A stretch of DNA of 27,279 nt, taken from assembly GCA_043746635.1 (NCBI GenBank), contig JAYTQQ010000121.1, positions 1-27,279 on the forward strand, given 5' to 3'. The notes under the pieces are model-generated. The model saw only the letters and a list, made by a program, of their open reading frames with translations. It was not told the DNA's origin and ran no database searches. The stretch comes from JAYTQQ01 sp043746635. Lineage in GTDB: Bacteria > Bdellovibrionota > Bdellovibrionia > Bdellovibrionales > JAMPXM01. Shown one piece after another: positions 13,858 to 22,700 of this stretch. How positions within the stretch are numbered: the first letter of the stretch is position 1; each line of letters starts with the position of its first letter. The translations under genes were made by a program, and so were the position numbers.

Positions 13858-14981
13858 CCGTTAACGAATTTCATATTCTGCTGATCGACGATGACGAAGA
13901 TGATTATATAAATCTTAGAGACCTATTCGCCGAGATCACCCGAAGTAAATATAAAATTACTTGGAAGTCGTCATACCGTGCCGGCCTCGAGGCGCTGAAT
14001 GAACATCACTTTGACGTTTGTCTGCTTGATTACCGATTAGGAGAACATACAGGCATTGACCTCCTCAATGAAGTCCGTACACTTGGTCACCTCTGCCCCA
14101 TCATTTTACTGACTGGCCATAGCGACTTCGATCTAGATTTACAGGCAATGCAGATGGGAGCGGCCGAGTTTCTCATAAAAGGACAGCTCACGGCGCCCTT
14201 GCTTGAGCGCACCGTACGGTATTCAATTAAGCACGCACTTGACATGCAAGAGCTTAGAGAAAGCAAAGCGCAAATTCTACAGCAAGATAGAATGGCATCT
14301 CTGGGACTTCTCGCCTCTAGTCTCGCTCATGAAATCGGAACACCGCTCGGTATTATTCGTAGTCGCGCCGAACTTGTCGAAAAGCGTTCGGCAATAAATG
14401 ATTCGCTCAAACAGGACATGGGAGTGGTGATCACGCAAATTGATCGCATCACTAAACTTGTTCAGTCGCTTCTCAATTTAGCGAGAGAAAAAAAGGCGAC
14501 CCATGCCGTTTCCGTCGATCTCGATTTAGTTATCGAAGACATTCTCAATCTCATAAAGCACGAAATTAGTCGCAAAGGAATTCTTTTGGTGCTTGAGGTA
14601 CAATCCGGTTTGCAGGTAAAGGCTGAAGCCGGCCCGCTGAGCCAGGTCCTTCTTAATTTGCTAGTGAACTCCATCCATGCAATTGAAGAGAGGCAAGCAA
14701 CGATTGAAAAGACCGAGGGACATCAGATTACCCTATCGACAAAATCTTTCGCTGACTCGATCGAAATATCTGTCAAAGATACCGGCTGCGGAATTCCAGA
14801 TAAAAATTTTCCACACCTTTTTAAACCGTTTTTCACTACAAAAGATATCGGTCTCGGAACAGGACTAGGATTAGCAACCTCCTATCGCCTTGTTCATTCT
14901 TGGAGCGGCTCTATTTTTGTGCAGAATTCAAAGCCCCTTGGTGCAATCTTCACGTTGAAACTCGAAAAACCGAGAAAATAA
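13854..14981 (+). CDS. Receiver-histidine kinase (REC-HisKA-HATPase), NtrB-like
   Basis: 375 aa, soluble. An N-terminal receiver (about 7-125) has DDDEDD at 12-17 and phospho-acceptor D59 (CLLDYRL). A coiled linker leads to a HisKA with H159 (SLAHEIGTPLGIIRS) and an ATPase with NLLVNSIHAIEE, DTGCGIPDKNFPHLF and GTGLGLATSYRLV. The kinase core is of the NtrB/ZraS type that usually drives sigma-54 activators. That makes it a good candidate partner of the regulator at 10849. The input is phosphorylation of its own receiver, so it acts in the middle of a relay rather than as a primary sensor. The start overlaps the previous stop (ATGA). Confidence 0.9.
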   Translation: MTVNEFHILLIDDDEDDYINLRDLFAEITRSKYKITWKSSYRAGLEALNEHHFDVCLLDYRLGEHTGIDLLNEVRTLGHLCPIILLTGHSDFDLDLQAMQMGAAEFLIKGQLTAPLLERTVRYSIKHALDMQELRESKAQILQQDRMASLGLLASSLAHEIGTPLGIIRSRAELVEKRSAINDSLKQDMGVVITQIDRITKLVQSLLNLAREKKATHAVSVDLDLVIEDILNLIKHEISRKGILLVLEVQSGLQVKAEAGPLSQVLLNLLVNSIHAIEERQATIEKTEGHQITLSTKSFADSIEISVKDTGCGIPDKNFPHLFKPFFTTKDIGLGTGLGLATSYRLVHSWSGSIFVQNSKPLGAIFTLKLEKPRK

Positions 14982-15117
14982 TTTTCGCTTAGCCAATTTG
15001 TCCAAATCGCAACGACAATACGTCAATTTATTTCTCTTTAATAGCGCTCTAGCTTTAGAAATTTTTGGCACTTATCATGCAGCCAATGGTATTTTAACTT
15101 ATCAGGAGGAAGAACTA

Positions 15118-16350
15118 ATGTTGAAAAATAAAATCAGCGTGGTTGTCATTGATGATGACAAAGAAGATTTTCTCTTAATTCAAGATCTACTAAACGAAGT
15201 AAAAGATGTTGAGTATTCGATAGAGTGGATATCAAATTCGAACTCGGCGATCGAGTCTATCAAATCTCAGCAGGCCGACATTTATCTTGTCGACTATCGC
15301 CTTGATCACCGCACGGGGCTTGATATTCTCGACGAGATCCGACCTCTCGAGTTGAACAACACTATTATTCTCCTCACCGGAGAGGGCGACCATAAAATCG
15401 ACTTATCGGCAACGCAAAAAGGAGCTTCCGATTTTCTAAGTAAAAATCTGCTAAGCAGTCAACTGCTCGAGAGATCGATTCGTTATTGCCTCAAAAGATC
15501 AGAAGACCTTCACAAAATTAGAAATGCAGAAAAATTTAAATTTGAAAAAGAAAAATCAGATTTAGCTAATCAAGCGAAAAGCCGCTTTTTAGCACATATG
15601 AGCCATGAAATCCGCACGCCCCTCGGAGCGATTCTTGGCTACGCTGATCTTGCGCTTGATCTAAGCGCAACAGAGAATGAAAAAACACAGTGTCTGAGTG
15701 TTATTAAAAGAAATGGGCAACACATGCTCGAACTTATAAATAATATACTAGAAATATCAAAGATCGAAGCCGGGTACCTTGAGATCATCAATACGAGCTT
15801 TGATTGGAAGCTCATTTTTTTAGAAGTTATTGAACTTTTACTGCCCACAGCGCTCGCGAAGAATATCACTCTCAAACATCACATTTCTGGGAAGCTACCT
15901 TCTCATATAAACTGCGATCCAAAAAGATTTCGCCAAATCATCACGAACCTCATCGGGAATGCCATCAAGTTTACCAACAAGGGAAATATAAGCTTGGATT
16001 TTAAACAGGCCATCGACGTGGAAACGAACGGCGCCAACCTACAGTTGTCTGTAAAAGACACAGGAGTGGGCATCGCTCAGTGCGAACAGAAAGATCTTTT
16101 TAAGCCTTTTCAACAAACCGCTTCTGGCCGAAATTGCAAATTCGGGGGGACGGGTTTGGGACTAGACTTATCGAGAAAGTTGGCGATTGCTTTGGGAGGC
16201 AACATCGAACTCATTGAAAGTGCCTATCAGATTGGTAGTACTTTTTTGCTAACGCTGCCCACGGGCTCTCTCGGACCAATAGTTAATACAGACTTAATGA
16301 CCGGGATAAAATTCAAAACGGTCGCCACGCTTGAGCCAACATCAGCTTAA
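15118..16350 (+). CDS. Receiver-histidine kinase (REC-HisKA-HATPase), hybrid-type core
   Basis: 410 aa, soluble. The receiver (about 7-125) has DDDKEDF at 12-18 and D59 (YLVDYRL). It is clearly a paralogue of the receiver in the preceding gene (same VDYRL...TG-x-D-[IL]-L pattern). The kinase core differs: H163 in FLAHMSHEIRTPLGAILGY, NLIGNAIKFTNKG, DTGVGIAQ, and GGTGLGLDLSRKLA, as in BarA/ArcB-type kinases. The ATG at 15118 has AGGAGGA 7 nt upstream. A longer TTG frame from 14998 is not supported. The 136-bp gap from the previous stop breaks the chain of overlaps, so it may have its own promoter. Confidence 0.9.
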   Translation: MLKNKISVVVIDDDKEDFLLIQDLLNEVKDVEYSIEWISNSNSAIESIKSQQADIYLVDYRLDHRTGLDILDEIRPLELNNTIILLTGEGDHKIDLSATQKGASDFLSKNLLSSQLLERSIRYCLKRSEDLHKIRNAEKFKFEKEKSDLANQAKSRFLAHMSHEIRTPLGAILGYADLALDLSATENEKTQCLSVIKRNGQHMLELINNILEISKIEAGYLEIINTSFDWKLIFLEVIELLLPTALAKNITLKHHISGKLPSHINCDPKRFRQIITNLIGNAIKFTNKGNISLDFKQAIDVETNGANLQLSVKDTGVGIAQCEQKDLFKPFQQTASGRNCKFGGTGLGLDLSRKLAIALGGNIELIESAYQIGSTFLLTLPTGSLGPIVNTDLMTGIKFKTVATLEPTSA

Positions 16351-16387
16351 GACTTTAAATTTATCTCAGCATAAATCAAAGGTCCAT

Positions 16388-16828
16388 TTAGTTTGCTCCA
16401 CCGGTTCCGCAGTCCGAGCAGTATCCATAAAACACGACAGAAAGTTTCGCTTTCGAGAAATCGTGGATCTCTTTGAGAGCTTTTTCAATTCTGTTAAATA
16501 ACTTCGCATCGCCTTTTTTAACTTCTCCACAAGCTTTACAAATATAAAAGTGATGTATTTTTTTGTCGTATATGAACTGATAAGCTTTTCCTGTTTTTGG
16601 AAGATCTAATTCTTGAATAAGATCAAGCGCGATAAATTTCTCAATATTTCTGTAGACAGTTGTGCGATCAATGTTAGGCAAGTGGAGACAAAGATGCGCA
16701 TGAACCTGCTTAGCTGAAACTGTCTTATTCTGGTTATCGAGAAAGAACTGAATGAGCAATTCTTTTGAGGCTGTCATCCGCAACCCTTTTGATTTTAAAT
16801 ACTCGCTGAGATCTTTTCTTTTTTTCAT
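16388..16828 (-). CDS. Fur-family metalloregulator (Zur/PerR-like)
   Basis: 146 aa. A winged helix with recognition helix DRTTVYRNIEKF (about 54-65) is followed by a dimerisation domain with HHFYICKACGEV (H92/H93, C97, C100) and YGYCSDCG (C137, C140). The two CxxC pairs form the structural zinc site of Fur/Zur/PerR proteins. The sequence does not decide the sensed metal or peroxide. The ATG at 16828 with AGGA 6 nt upstream is preferred; the longer frame to 16882 begins with TTG. It follows the DUF1275 gene on the same strand and is probably co-transcribed with it. Confidence 0.88.
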   Translation of the reverse strand: MKKRKDLSEYLKSKGLRMTASKELLIQFFLDNQNKTVSAKQVHAHLCLHLPNIDRTTVYRNIEKFIALDLIQELDLPKTGKAYQFIYDKKIHHFYICKACGEVKKGDAKLFNRIEKALKEIHDFSKAKLSVVFYGYCSDCGTGGAN

Positions 16829-16878
16829 GCCCAGTCCTTCGATAGGAGGTCGCGTGATGAGAGCAGTCAGTTTCTGAC

Positions 16879-17655
16879 TCAAGGCCTAGTACCCCCGGCG
16901 TTTAATAAATTTTTATTAGCGTGTCGCTTTAAAATTTGAAAATAGAGCATCAAACCAAATAATGAACCGGAGGTGACAACCGGGACGACGAATCCTAAAT
17001 ACTGCAGCTTCGTAAAGGCGTAGCCTCCACAGACAGAACCGAAACCAAAAAAGAAAATAATTCCAGCGCGCATCAAGTTCGCATGAACTTCTCCTGAAAT
17101 ATCATGTTTGAGTTTTTCACGATTTAAAAATCTCACAATTCCAAGGCCAAGATCGGTTGTGATCCCGGTCAAGTGTGTCGTCCGAATCACCGACTTAGAA
17201 ACGCTCGTGATCGTCCCATTCTGAACACCGCAGGTAAAGCATAAAATAATGAGCAAGAAGTAGTCTCTGTAGAACTCCATAGGTTCGCCAAATTTACCGA
17301 AGAAACCAGAAAGACCCAAAACTAAAACAGTGCAGATGAGTGTAAAAATAAATCCAAAAGTGAGATAGTATTTAGGCCGTTTGTGAAGGCGCACTCGCAC
17401 ATCCACGAGTTGTCCACTCAACATGCATCCGAAAAGAAAAAATAAAGGGACGATTAACATTCCAAAAGCATGGCTATTGTCAGGCTGATTGATCTCGTAA
17501 CCAAAAAACGTCGCAAAACCCGTCACGTGCGATACGAAACGGTGGCAGGCCATAAATCCGCCGATATTCAGAAGGCCAGCCTGAAAAGCTAATGACATCC
17601 AAATGGCGATGTTGGCTGGCGTATATTGCGAAATAGATTCGTTATCGTATAACAT
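16879..17655 (-). CDS. DUF1275 (YoaK-like) integral membrane protein
   Basis: 258 aa with six hydrophobic segments. Family signatures are GGFMACHRFVSHVTGFATFF near residues 32-51 and GVQNGTITSVSKSVIRTTHL followed by TGITTDLGLG around 140-170. The molecular role of this inner-membrane family is unknown. The ATG at 17655 has no obvious ribosome site. Just upstream, 17662-17676 contains the near-symmetric tgcatcatgttgca, which could be an operator. The gene ends about 50 bp before the Fur-family ATG (the frames overlap if the Fur TTG is used), suggesting regulation by that protein. This is inference. Confidence 0.85.
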   Translation of the reverse strand: MLYDNESISQYTPANIAIWMSLAFQAGLLNIGGFMACHRFVSHVTGFATFFGYEINQPDNSHAFGMLIVPLFFLFGCMLSGQLVDVRVRLHKRPKYYLTFGFIFTLICTVLVLGLSGFFGKFGEPMEFYRDYFLLIILCFTCGVQNGTITSVSKSVIRTTHLTGITTDLGLGIVRFLNREKLKHDISGEVHANLMRAGIIFFFGFGSVCGGYAFTKLQYLGFVVPVVTSGSLFGLMLYFQILKRHANKNLLNAGGTRP

Positions 17656-17726
17656 GAATAGACTTTACTGCATCATGTTGCATTAGTAAATACGACTATT
17701 TAGGTCTAGGCTTAATAACTAGAGGC

Positions 17727-19766
17727 TTAAAGCGCCACGTAATGGGTCAAGACTTCAGTCAGTAAATTTCTCTGAATGGGCTTTGTCAAAAATTCGGTAA
17801 AGCCTGATTCGAAGCATTTGTCTCTCTCTTCTTTCATCACGTGAGCCGTCAACGCGATGATCGGCCCCGAATAGTTAGCCCGACGAAGTTTTTTTGTCGC
17901 TTCATGACCGTCGAAGACTGGCATTTGAATATCCATCAACACAACATCAAAGTGTTCTGCCAGCGCGAGAGTCACTCCAGCCGCGCCATCAAAAGCGAGC
18001 TTCACCACAGCCCCTTCTTTCTGCAAATAAGTCGTGATGAGCATTCGATTGTCTGGAGAGTCTTCGACTAAAAGAACTTTTAGACCACGTAAGACTTGAG
18101 TATCCTTGTGAAACCCGGTCGGCGCGCCCGCAACCAATCCCAAAGCATCTATACCTACGAGCTTTGCGTGAGATAAAATTTCTGCGTGTACCTCAACCAA
18201 AAATGCACTACCCAATCCTGGTTCACTTTCTATGAGCTCGAGTTTTCCGCCGAGCGCTTCTGCGAGACGCTTCGATAAGGCTAATCCTAAACCAGTTCCG
18301 CCGAACTTTCGCGTTGTAGAAGTATCCGCTTGCGTAAATGGCTGGAAGAGTCTTGATTCCTGTTCTTTTGAAATACCAATTCCGGTATCTTTCACGATAA
18401 ACTTCAACACGGGGCTAGCAAACTCGATACTCAATTCAACGTAGCCTTTTTCGGTAAATTTGATCGCGTTACCGATCATATTGTTAAGTATCTGTCGAAG
18501 TCGTACTGGGTCCGAAGAAATCACGTCGGGAAAAGCAGTGGCGGCGGTGAACTGAAACCTGATTCCGTTCTCGGCGGCTCTAAATCGCATGATCGAAGTG
18601 ACCTCGGCCAGCAGTTCAGTGAGAGAAAATTGTACGCTTTCCGCACTCACCATCCCAGATTCTACTTTTGAAAAGTCAAGAATGTCGTCTATGAGTCTTA
18701 AGAGTTGTTGGGAGTTGCGCTCGACAATCGCCATGTAGTTCTGATTTTCTTCTGAACTGTTTGCTGGGTTTTTCATGAGATCAATGAAACCCAAGATCGC
18801 TCCGATCGGGGTCCTGATTTCGTGTGACATATTCGCGAGAAACTGGGTTTTCGAAGTGTTTGCTCGCTCCGCGTTCCCGACTGCCTGCTCTAGCTCAGTC
18901 TGGCCTTTTTTAAGTTCTTCTAAAAGTTTTTTTTGCTCATTTTCTGAAGCTCGGCGAACACTTATATCGCGAATTGCACTAGAAAATAGAATGCCTTTTT
19001 CAGTTTTAAGCGGGCTGAGAGAAATATCGACAGGAAACTCTGTACCGTCTTTTCGCATTCCGTATAGTTCAAGTTCGAGTCCCATTGGTCTTGTTTTAGG
19101 TTGAGCATTGTAATGAGCACGCTGATGAATGTGAGATTGCTGAAAACGTTTCGGCATTAACATTTCGACCGGTTGGCCTATCAGTTCAACACTCTGGTAA
19201 CCGAAAATCGTTTCGGTCTGCTTATTGACGAGTTCGATTCTGCCCAGTTCATTAACGATGACCATGGCGTCAGGTGCGGTCTCCAGCAACCCGCGGAATC
19301 TTGCTTCCGCAGAGACAAGCGCTTTACGCTGCTGGAAATACTCGATAAAAATATTCACCTTACTCTTAACCGCGTGAGGGTCTAAAGGCTTTAAAAGAAA
19401 ATCCACCGCGCCGAGTTCATAGCCCTTAAACGAAAAGTTCTGATTTTGAGCGGTCGCAGTTACAAAAATAATAGGGATGGATCTCGTCTTACTGGTCCCG
19501 CGCATCAGTTCGGCGAGTTCAAATCCATTCATTTCTGGCATTTGAACATCAATGAGTGCAAGCGCAAATTCATGTAGCACCATAAATTCTAAAGCTTCTA
19601 TTCCAGATTTGGCTTCAAAAATGATCACGTCATCCCGCCTCAGTAAACCCTCTAATGCAAGAAGGTTATCTTTCAGATCATCCACGAGGAGAATCTTAGT
19701 CAGATCGCTCGGCTGAGGATCTGCGGAGTTTCTAAAACTCATTTCAGTCTGACTTATACTGTTCAT
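17727..19766 (-). CDS. Hybrid kinase: REC-PAS-HisKA-HATPase-REC
   Basis: 679 aa, soluble. The N-terminal receiver (about 22-145) has D73 in ALIDVQMPEMNG. A PAS domain (about 155-275) contains MVIVNELGRIELVNKQTE and HQRAHYNAQPKTRPMG, the form often found in oxygen/redox PAS kinases. A coiled linker leads to a HisKA with H315 (FLANMSHEIRTPIGAI), an ATPase (NMIGNAIKFTEKG, DTGIGISKEQ, GGTGLGLALSKRLA), and a C-terminal receiver with D612 (VLMDIQMPVFDG). The two receivers suit a multi-step relay. The ATG overlaps the stop of the giant kinase upstream (19763-19766, ATGA), so the two are co-expressed. No histidine phosphotransfer domain is present. Confidence 0.92.
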   Translation of the reverse strand: MNSISQTEMSFRNSADPQPSDLTKILLVDDLKDNLLALEGLLRRDDVIIFEAKSGIEALEFMVLHEFALALIDVQMPEMNGFELAELMRGTSKTRSIPIIFVTATAQNQNFSFKGYELGAVDFLLKPLDPHAVKSKVNIFIEYFQQRKALVSAEARFRGLLETAPDAMVIVNELGRIELVNKQTETIFGYQSVELIGQPVEMLMPKRFQQSHIHQRAHYNAQPKTRPMGLELELYGMRKDGTEFPVDISLSPLKTEKGILFSSAIRDISVRRASENEQKKLLEELKKGQTELEQAVGNAERANTSKTQFLANMSHEIRTPIGAILGFIDLMKNPANSSEENQNYMAIVERNSQQLLRLIDDILDFSKVESGMVSAESVQFSLTELLAEVTSIMRFRAAENGIRFQFTAATAFPDVISSDPVRLRQILNNMIGNAIKFTEKGYVELSIEFASPVLKFIVKDTGIGISKEQESRLFQPFTQADTSTTRKFGGTGLGLALSKRLAEALGGKLELIESEPGLGSAFLVEVHAEILSHAKLVGIDALGLVAGAPTGFHKDTQVLRGLKVLLVEDSPDNRMLITTYLQKEGAVVKLAFDGAAGVTLALAEHFDVVLMDIQMPVFDGHEATKKLRRANYSGPIIALTAHVMKEERDKCFESGFTEFLTKPIQRNLLTEVLTHYVAL

Positions 19767-22700
19767 ACAATGCTCACCCTATGTTTTTCCGTTTGAGGCA
19801 TCCGGACCCTAATGAGCGAAAGAAGCTTTTCTAGATCAACTGGCTTAGAGACGTAGTCGTTTGCGCCCGCTTCAATACAGTTTTTCTGATCGTCTTTCAT
19901 GGCCTTTGCAGTGACGGCAATTATCGGAAGATCTGCAAATCTTTTCTGGCTTCTTATTTTTCTGGTGGCTTCGTAGCCGTCCATTTCTGGCATCATAATG
20001 TCCATGAGAACTAAGTCGATCGAAGGATCTAGATTCAACTTCTCGAGCGCTTCTTTGCCATTCCTTCCAACGAAAATTGTAGCACCTTTTTGTTCAAGGG
20101 CTGAAGTCAAAGCAAAAATATTTCTAATGTCATCATCCACTAAAAGAATTTTTCGGCCCTTGAAAGTTTGTTCGCGATTCCTCACGGTTTTAATCATCTG
20201 TCGTTGCTTTTGCGAAAGTTTGGATTCCCTGCGGTGAAGAATCAGGATGACTTCGTCGAGGAGCTTTTCGGGCGATTTTGTACCTTTAATGATGATCGCT
20301 TTCGAGAATTTTCGTAAGCTAACCTCTTCGGTTGGCGACGGTGAAGCTCCGGTGTATATAATAACTGGAGGAATCGTCGCGATTTCTTCGAAAGCTAGTC
20401 TCTCCAGAAGTTCCCTGCCCGACAAATCGGGAAGGTTTAAATCCATAATCATGCAATCAAAAACGGTTTTCTTGAGCTGATCAATAGCATCTGCAGCTAA
20501 TGCCACAGTGATAATTTCGGTGGCCTCGTCAGCAATGAGACTAGAGATGCTCGTTTGCCGAAGCCCATCCCCTTCGACAATTAAGACCCGATTGAGCTTT
20601 TGTAAAAACTTTGCTTCGAGTTTTTCAAACGCATTTATAATTTCGTCATGCTTGACGGGCTTAAGCATGAATCCAATCGCTCCCATCCTAAGTGCGGCGT
20701 CAGCATGGTCTTCGACCGACATCACTTGTACCGGTATATGTCGAGTTCTCGGGTTTTCTTTAAGACGATCCAATACGGTGAGTCCCTGATGGTCTGGTAG
20801 CTTAAGGTCGAGAACAATTGCGTTCGGAGCGTATTCGAGCGCCATCTCGAAACCTTCGTCTGCACCCTGACCCACAATACATTTGAATTTTAGCTCGTGA
20901 GCAAGATCAAATAAAATCTTCGCAAATTTTACATCGTTTTCAATAACGAGAATTGTCCGGCCGGAAGTACCCAGATCAGCGCGATCATCTTCAAATGGAA
21001 GTTGCGAGGGCGGTAAAAGTTTTTCAAAATGCCTAGGCTTCCCCGTGTCCTTTTGAAAGGTCGGGTCAGGAAGATCCGAAATCGACGACTCATTCAACAA
21101 CTCTGGCAAAATCAAAGTGAAACGACTTCCTCTGCCGGCATCGCTCTCGACTTCAATACTCCCACCCAATAGTTTTGCAAGATCTCTGGAGATTGAAAGT
21201 CCGAGACCGGTACCTCCGTACTTTCGGTTCGTCGTCCCATCGGCTTGTCGAAAGGCTTCAAAGATAATCGACTGTTGCTCTTTCGGTATTCCAATTCCGG
21301 AGTCGCTCACCTCAAACGCAATTGCCGCTGCCGAATGACGGTACAATCTGATTTTTACCGTGCCCTGCTCGGTAAATTTCAAAGCGTTTGAAATGAGATT
21401 TTTCAAGATCTGATCAAGCCGCTGCCGATCAGTCAAAAAAGTTTGTGGCAGATCGACCGCTTGGGTCACCTCGAAATTAATATTCTTCTCTTGCGCCGAA
21501 GACTGAAAAGTTTGTTTCAGCCCTTCAATGACTTTTACGATAATGACCTTTTCTATCCTGATGTCGAGCTTACCCGCCTCAACCTTCGACAGATCCAAGA
21601 TATCGTTGATCAAATTAAGCAGGTCGTTACCCGATGAATAAATCGAGGCAGCAAACTGCATCTGCTCCTCGGTGAGATTATCATTAGGATTATCCATGAG
21701 AAGTTTAGCAAGAATTAAAGAACTGTTCAGAGGAGTCCTCAACTCATGAGACATGTTCGCAAGAAACTCGGTCTTATATTGACTTGCTCGTTGGACCTCG
21801 CTCGCTTTTTCTTCTAGCAAGACTTGAGCTTTGTTCAGAGCTTCATTTTGCTTCTGAACTTTCTTCCGCACCTCTGATGTATTGATAGCAATTCCGATGT
21901 TCTCAGATACGTGGCTTAAAAATGCTCTTTGATGTTCCGTAAATGGTCGTAATGAACCTAATTCGATAACTCCCGTGACTTCATTTTCATAAAGGATGGG
22001 GCATATTAAAAGCGAACGCGGGATCATTTCTCCTAGTGCACATTCAATTTTACTAAAATAACCTTGTGGAACATCGTCAATAATCAACGGGCGTTTCTCT
22101 TTCGCGACTTGACCAATTAAGCCTTCACCGAATTTAATCAGTCGCTCTGAAAATTGAAGCTCTGGCAGAGCATATCCACTCACCCGTTGTAGTTTTTTGT
22201 CATCAGTGACCAAGTAAAATGCTCCAACCTGAGCATTTGTGAAAGGCACCAAATGACTTAAAATACGCTCCCCGAGGCGTGAGATAATTTGTTCGCCGCG
22301 CATTCTCTCGGATAGAGCGATTTGGCCTTCGCGAAGATAATCTAGTTCACGAAATTTTTCTCTGAGGGACGCCTCGGACTGCTTTCGCTCGGTGATGTCG
22401 CGCTCGGTGGTAGCGATTCCCGTGAGCTTTCCTTTTTCGTCTGTGAGCTTTGTATTGGTCAGCCAAACATCAATAATCCGGCCGTCTTTATGCTTTCGTT
22501 TTGTCTCTAAATTTGGAAGCAGCTCACCTCGCTTTAATGAAGCCAACAATCCACGAGCTTCCTCTTGATATTCTGTCGGAACCGTATCGACAATATTCAT
22601 GCTGAGGGCTTCTGCCTGCGAATAGCCGTAAATGATCTCGGCCGCCTTATTCCATGCTAAAATATTTCCTTCTAAATCCTGAAAAGTAATCGCATCATTA

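Noticed and set aside
14998..15117. 40-residue N-terminal extension of the second REC-kinase from a TTG
   Set aside because: The receiver begins right after the ATG at 15118, which has a strong AGGAGGA site. The TTG has none.
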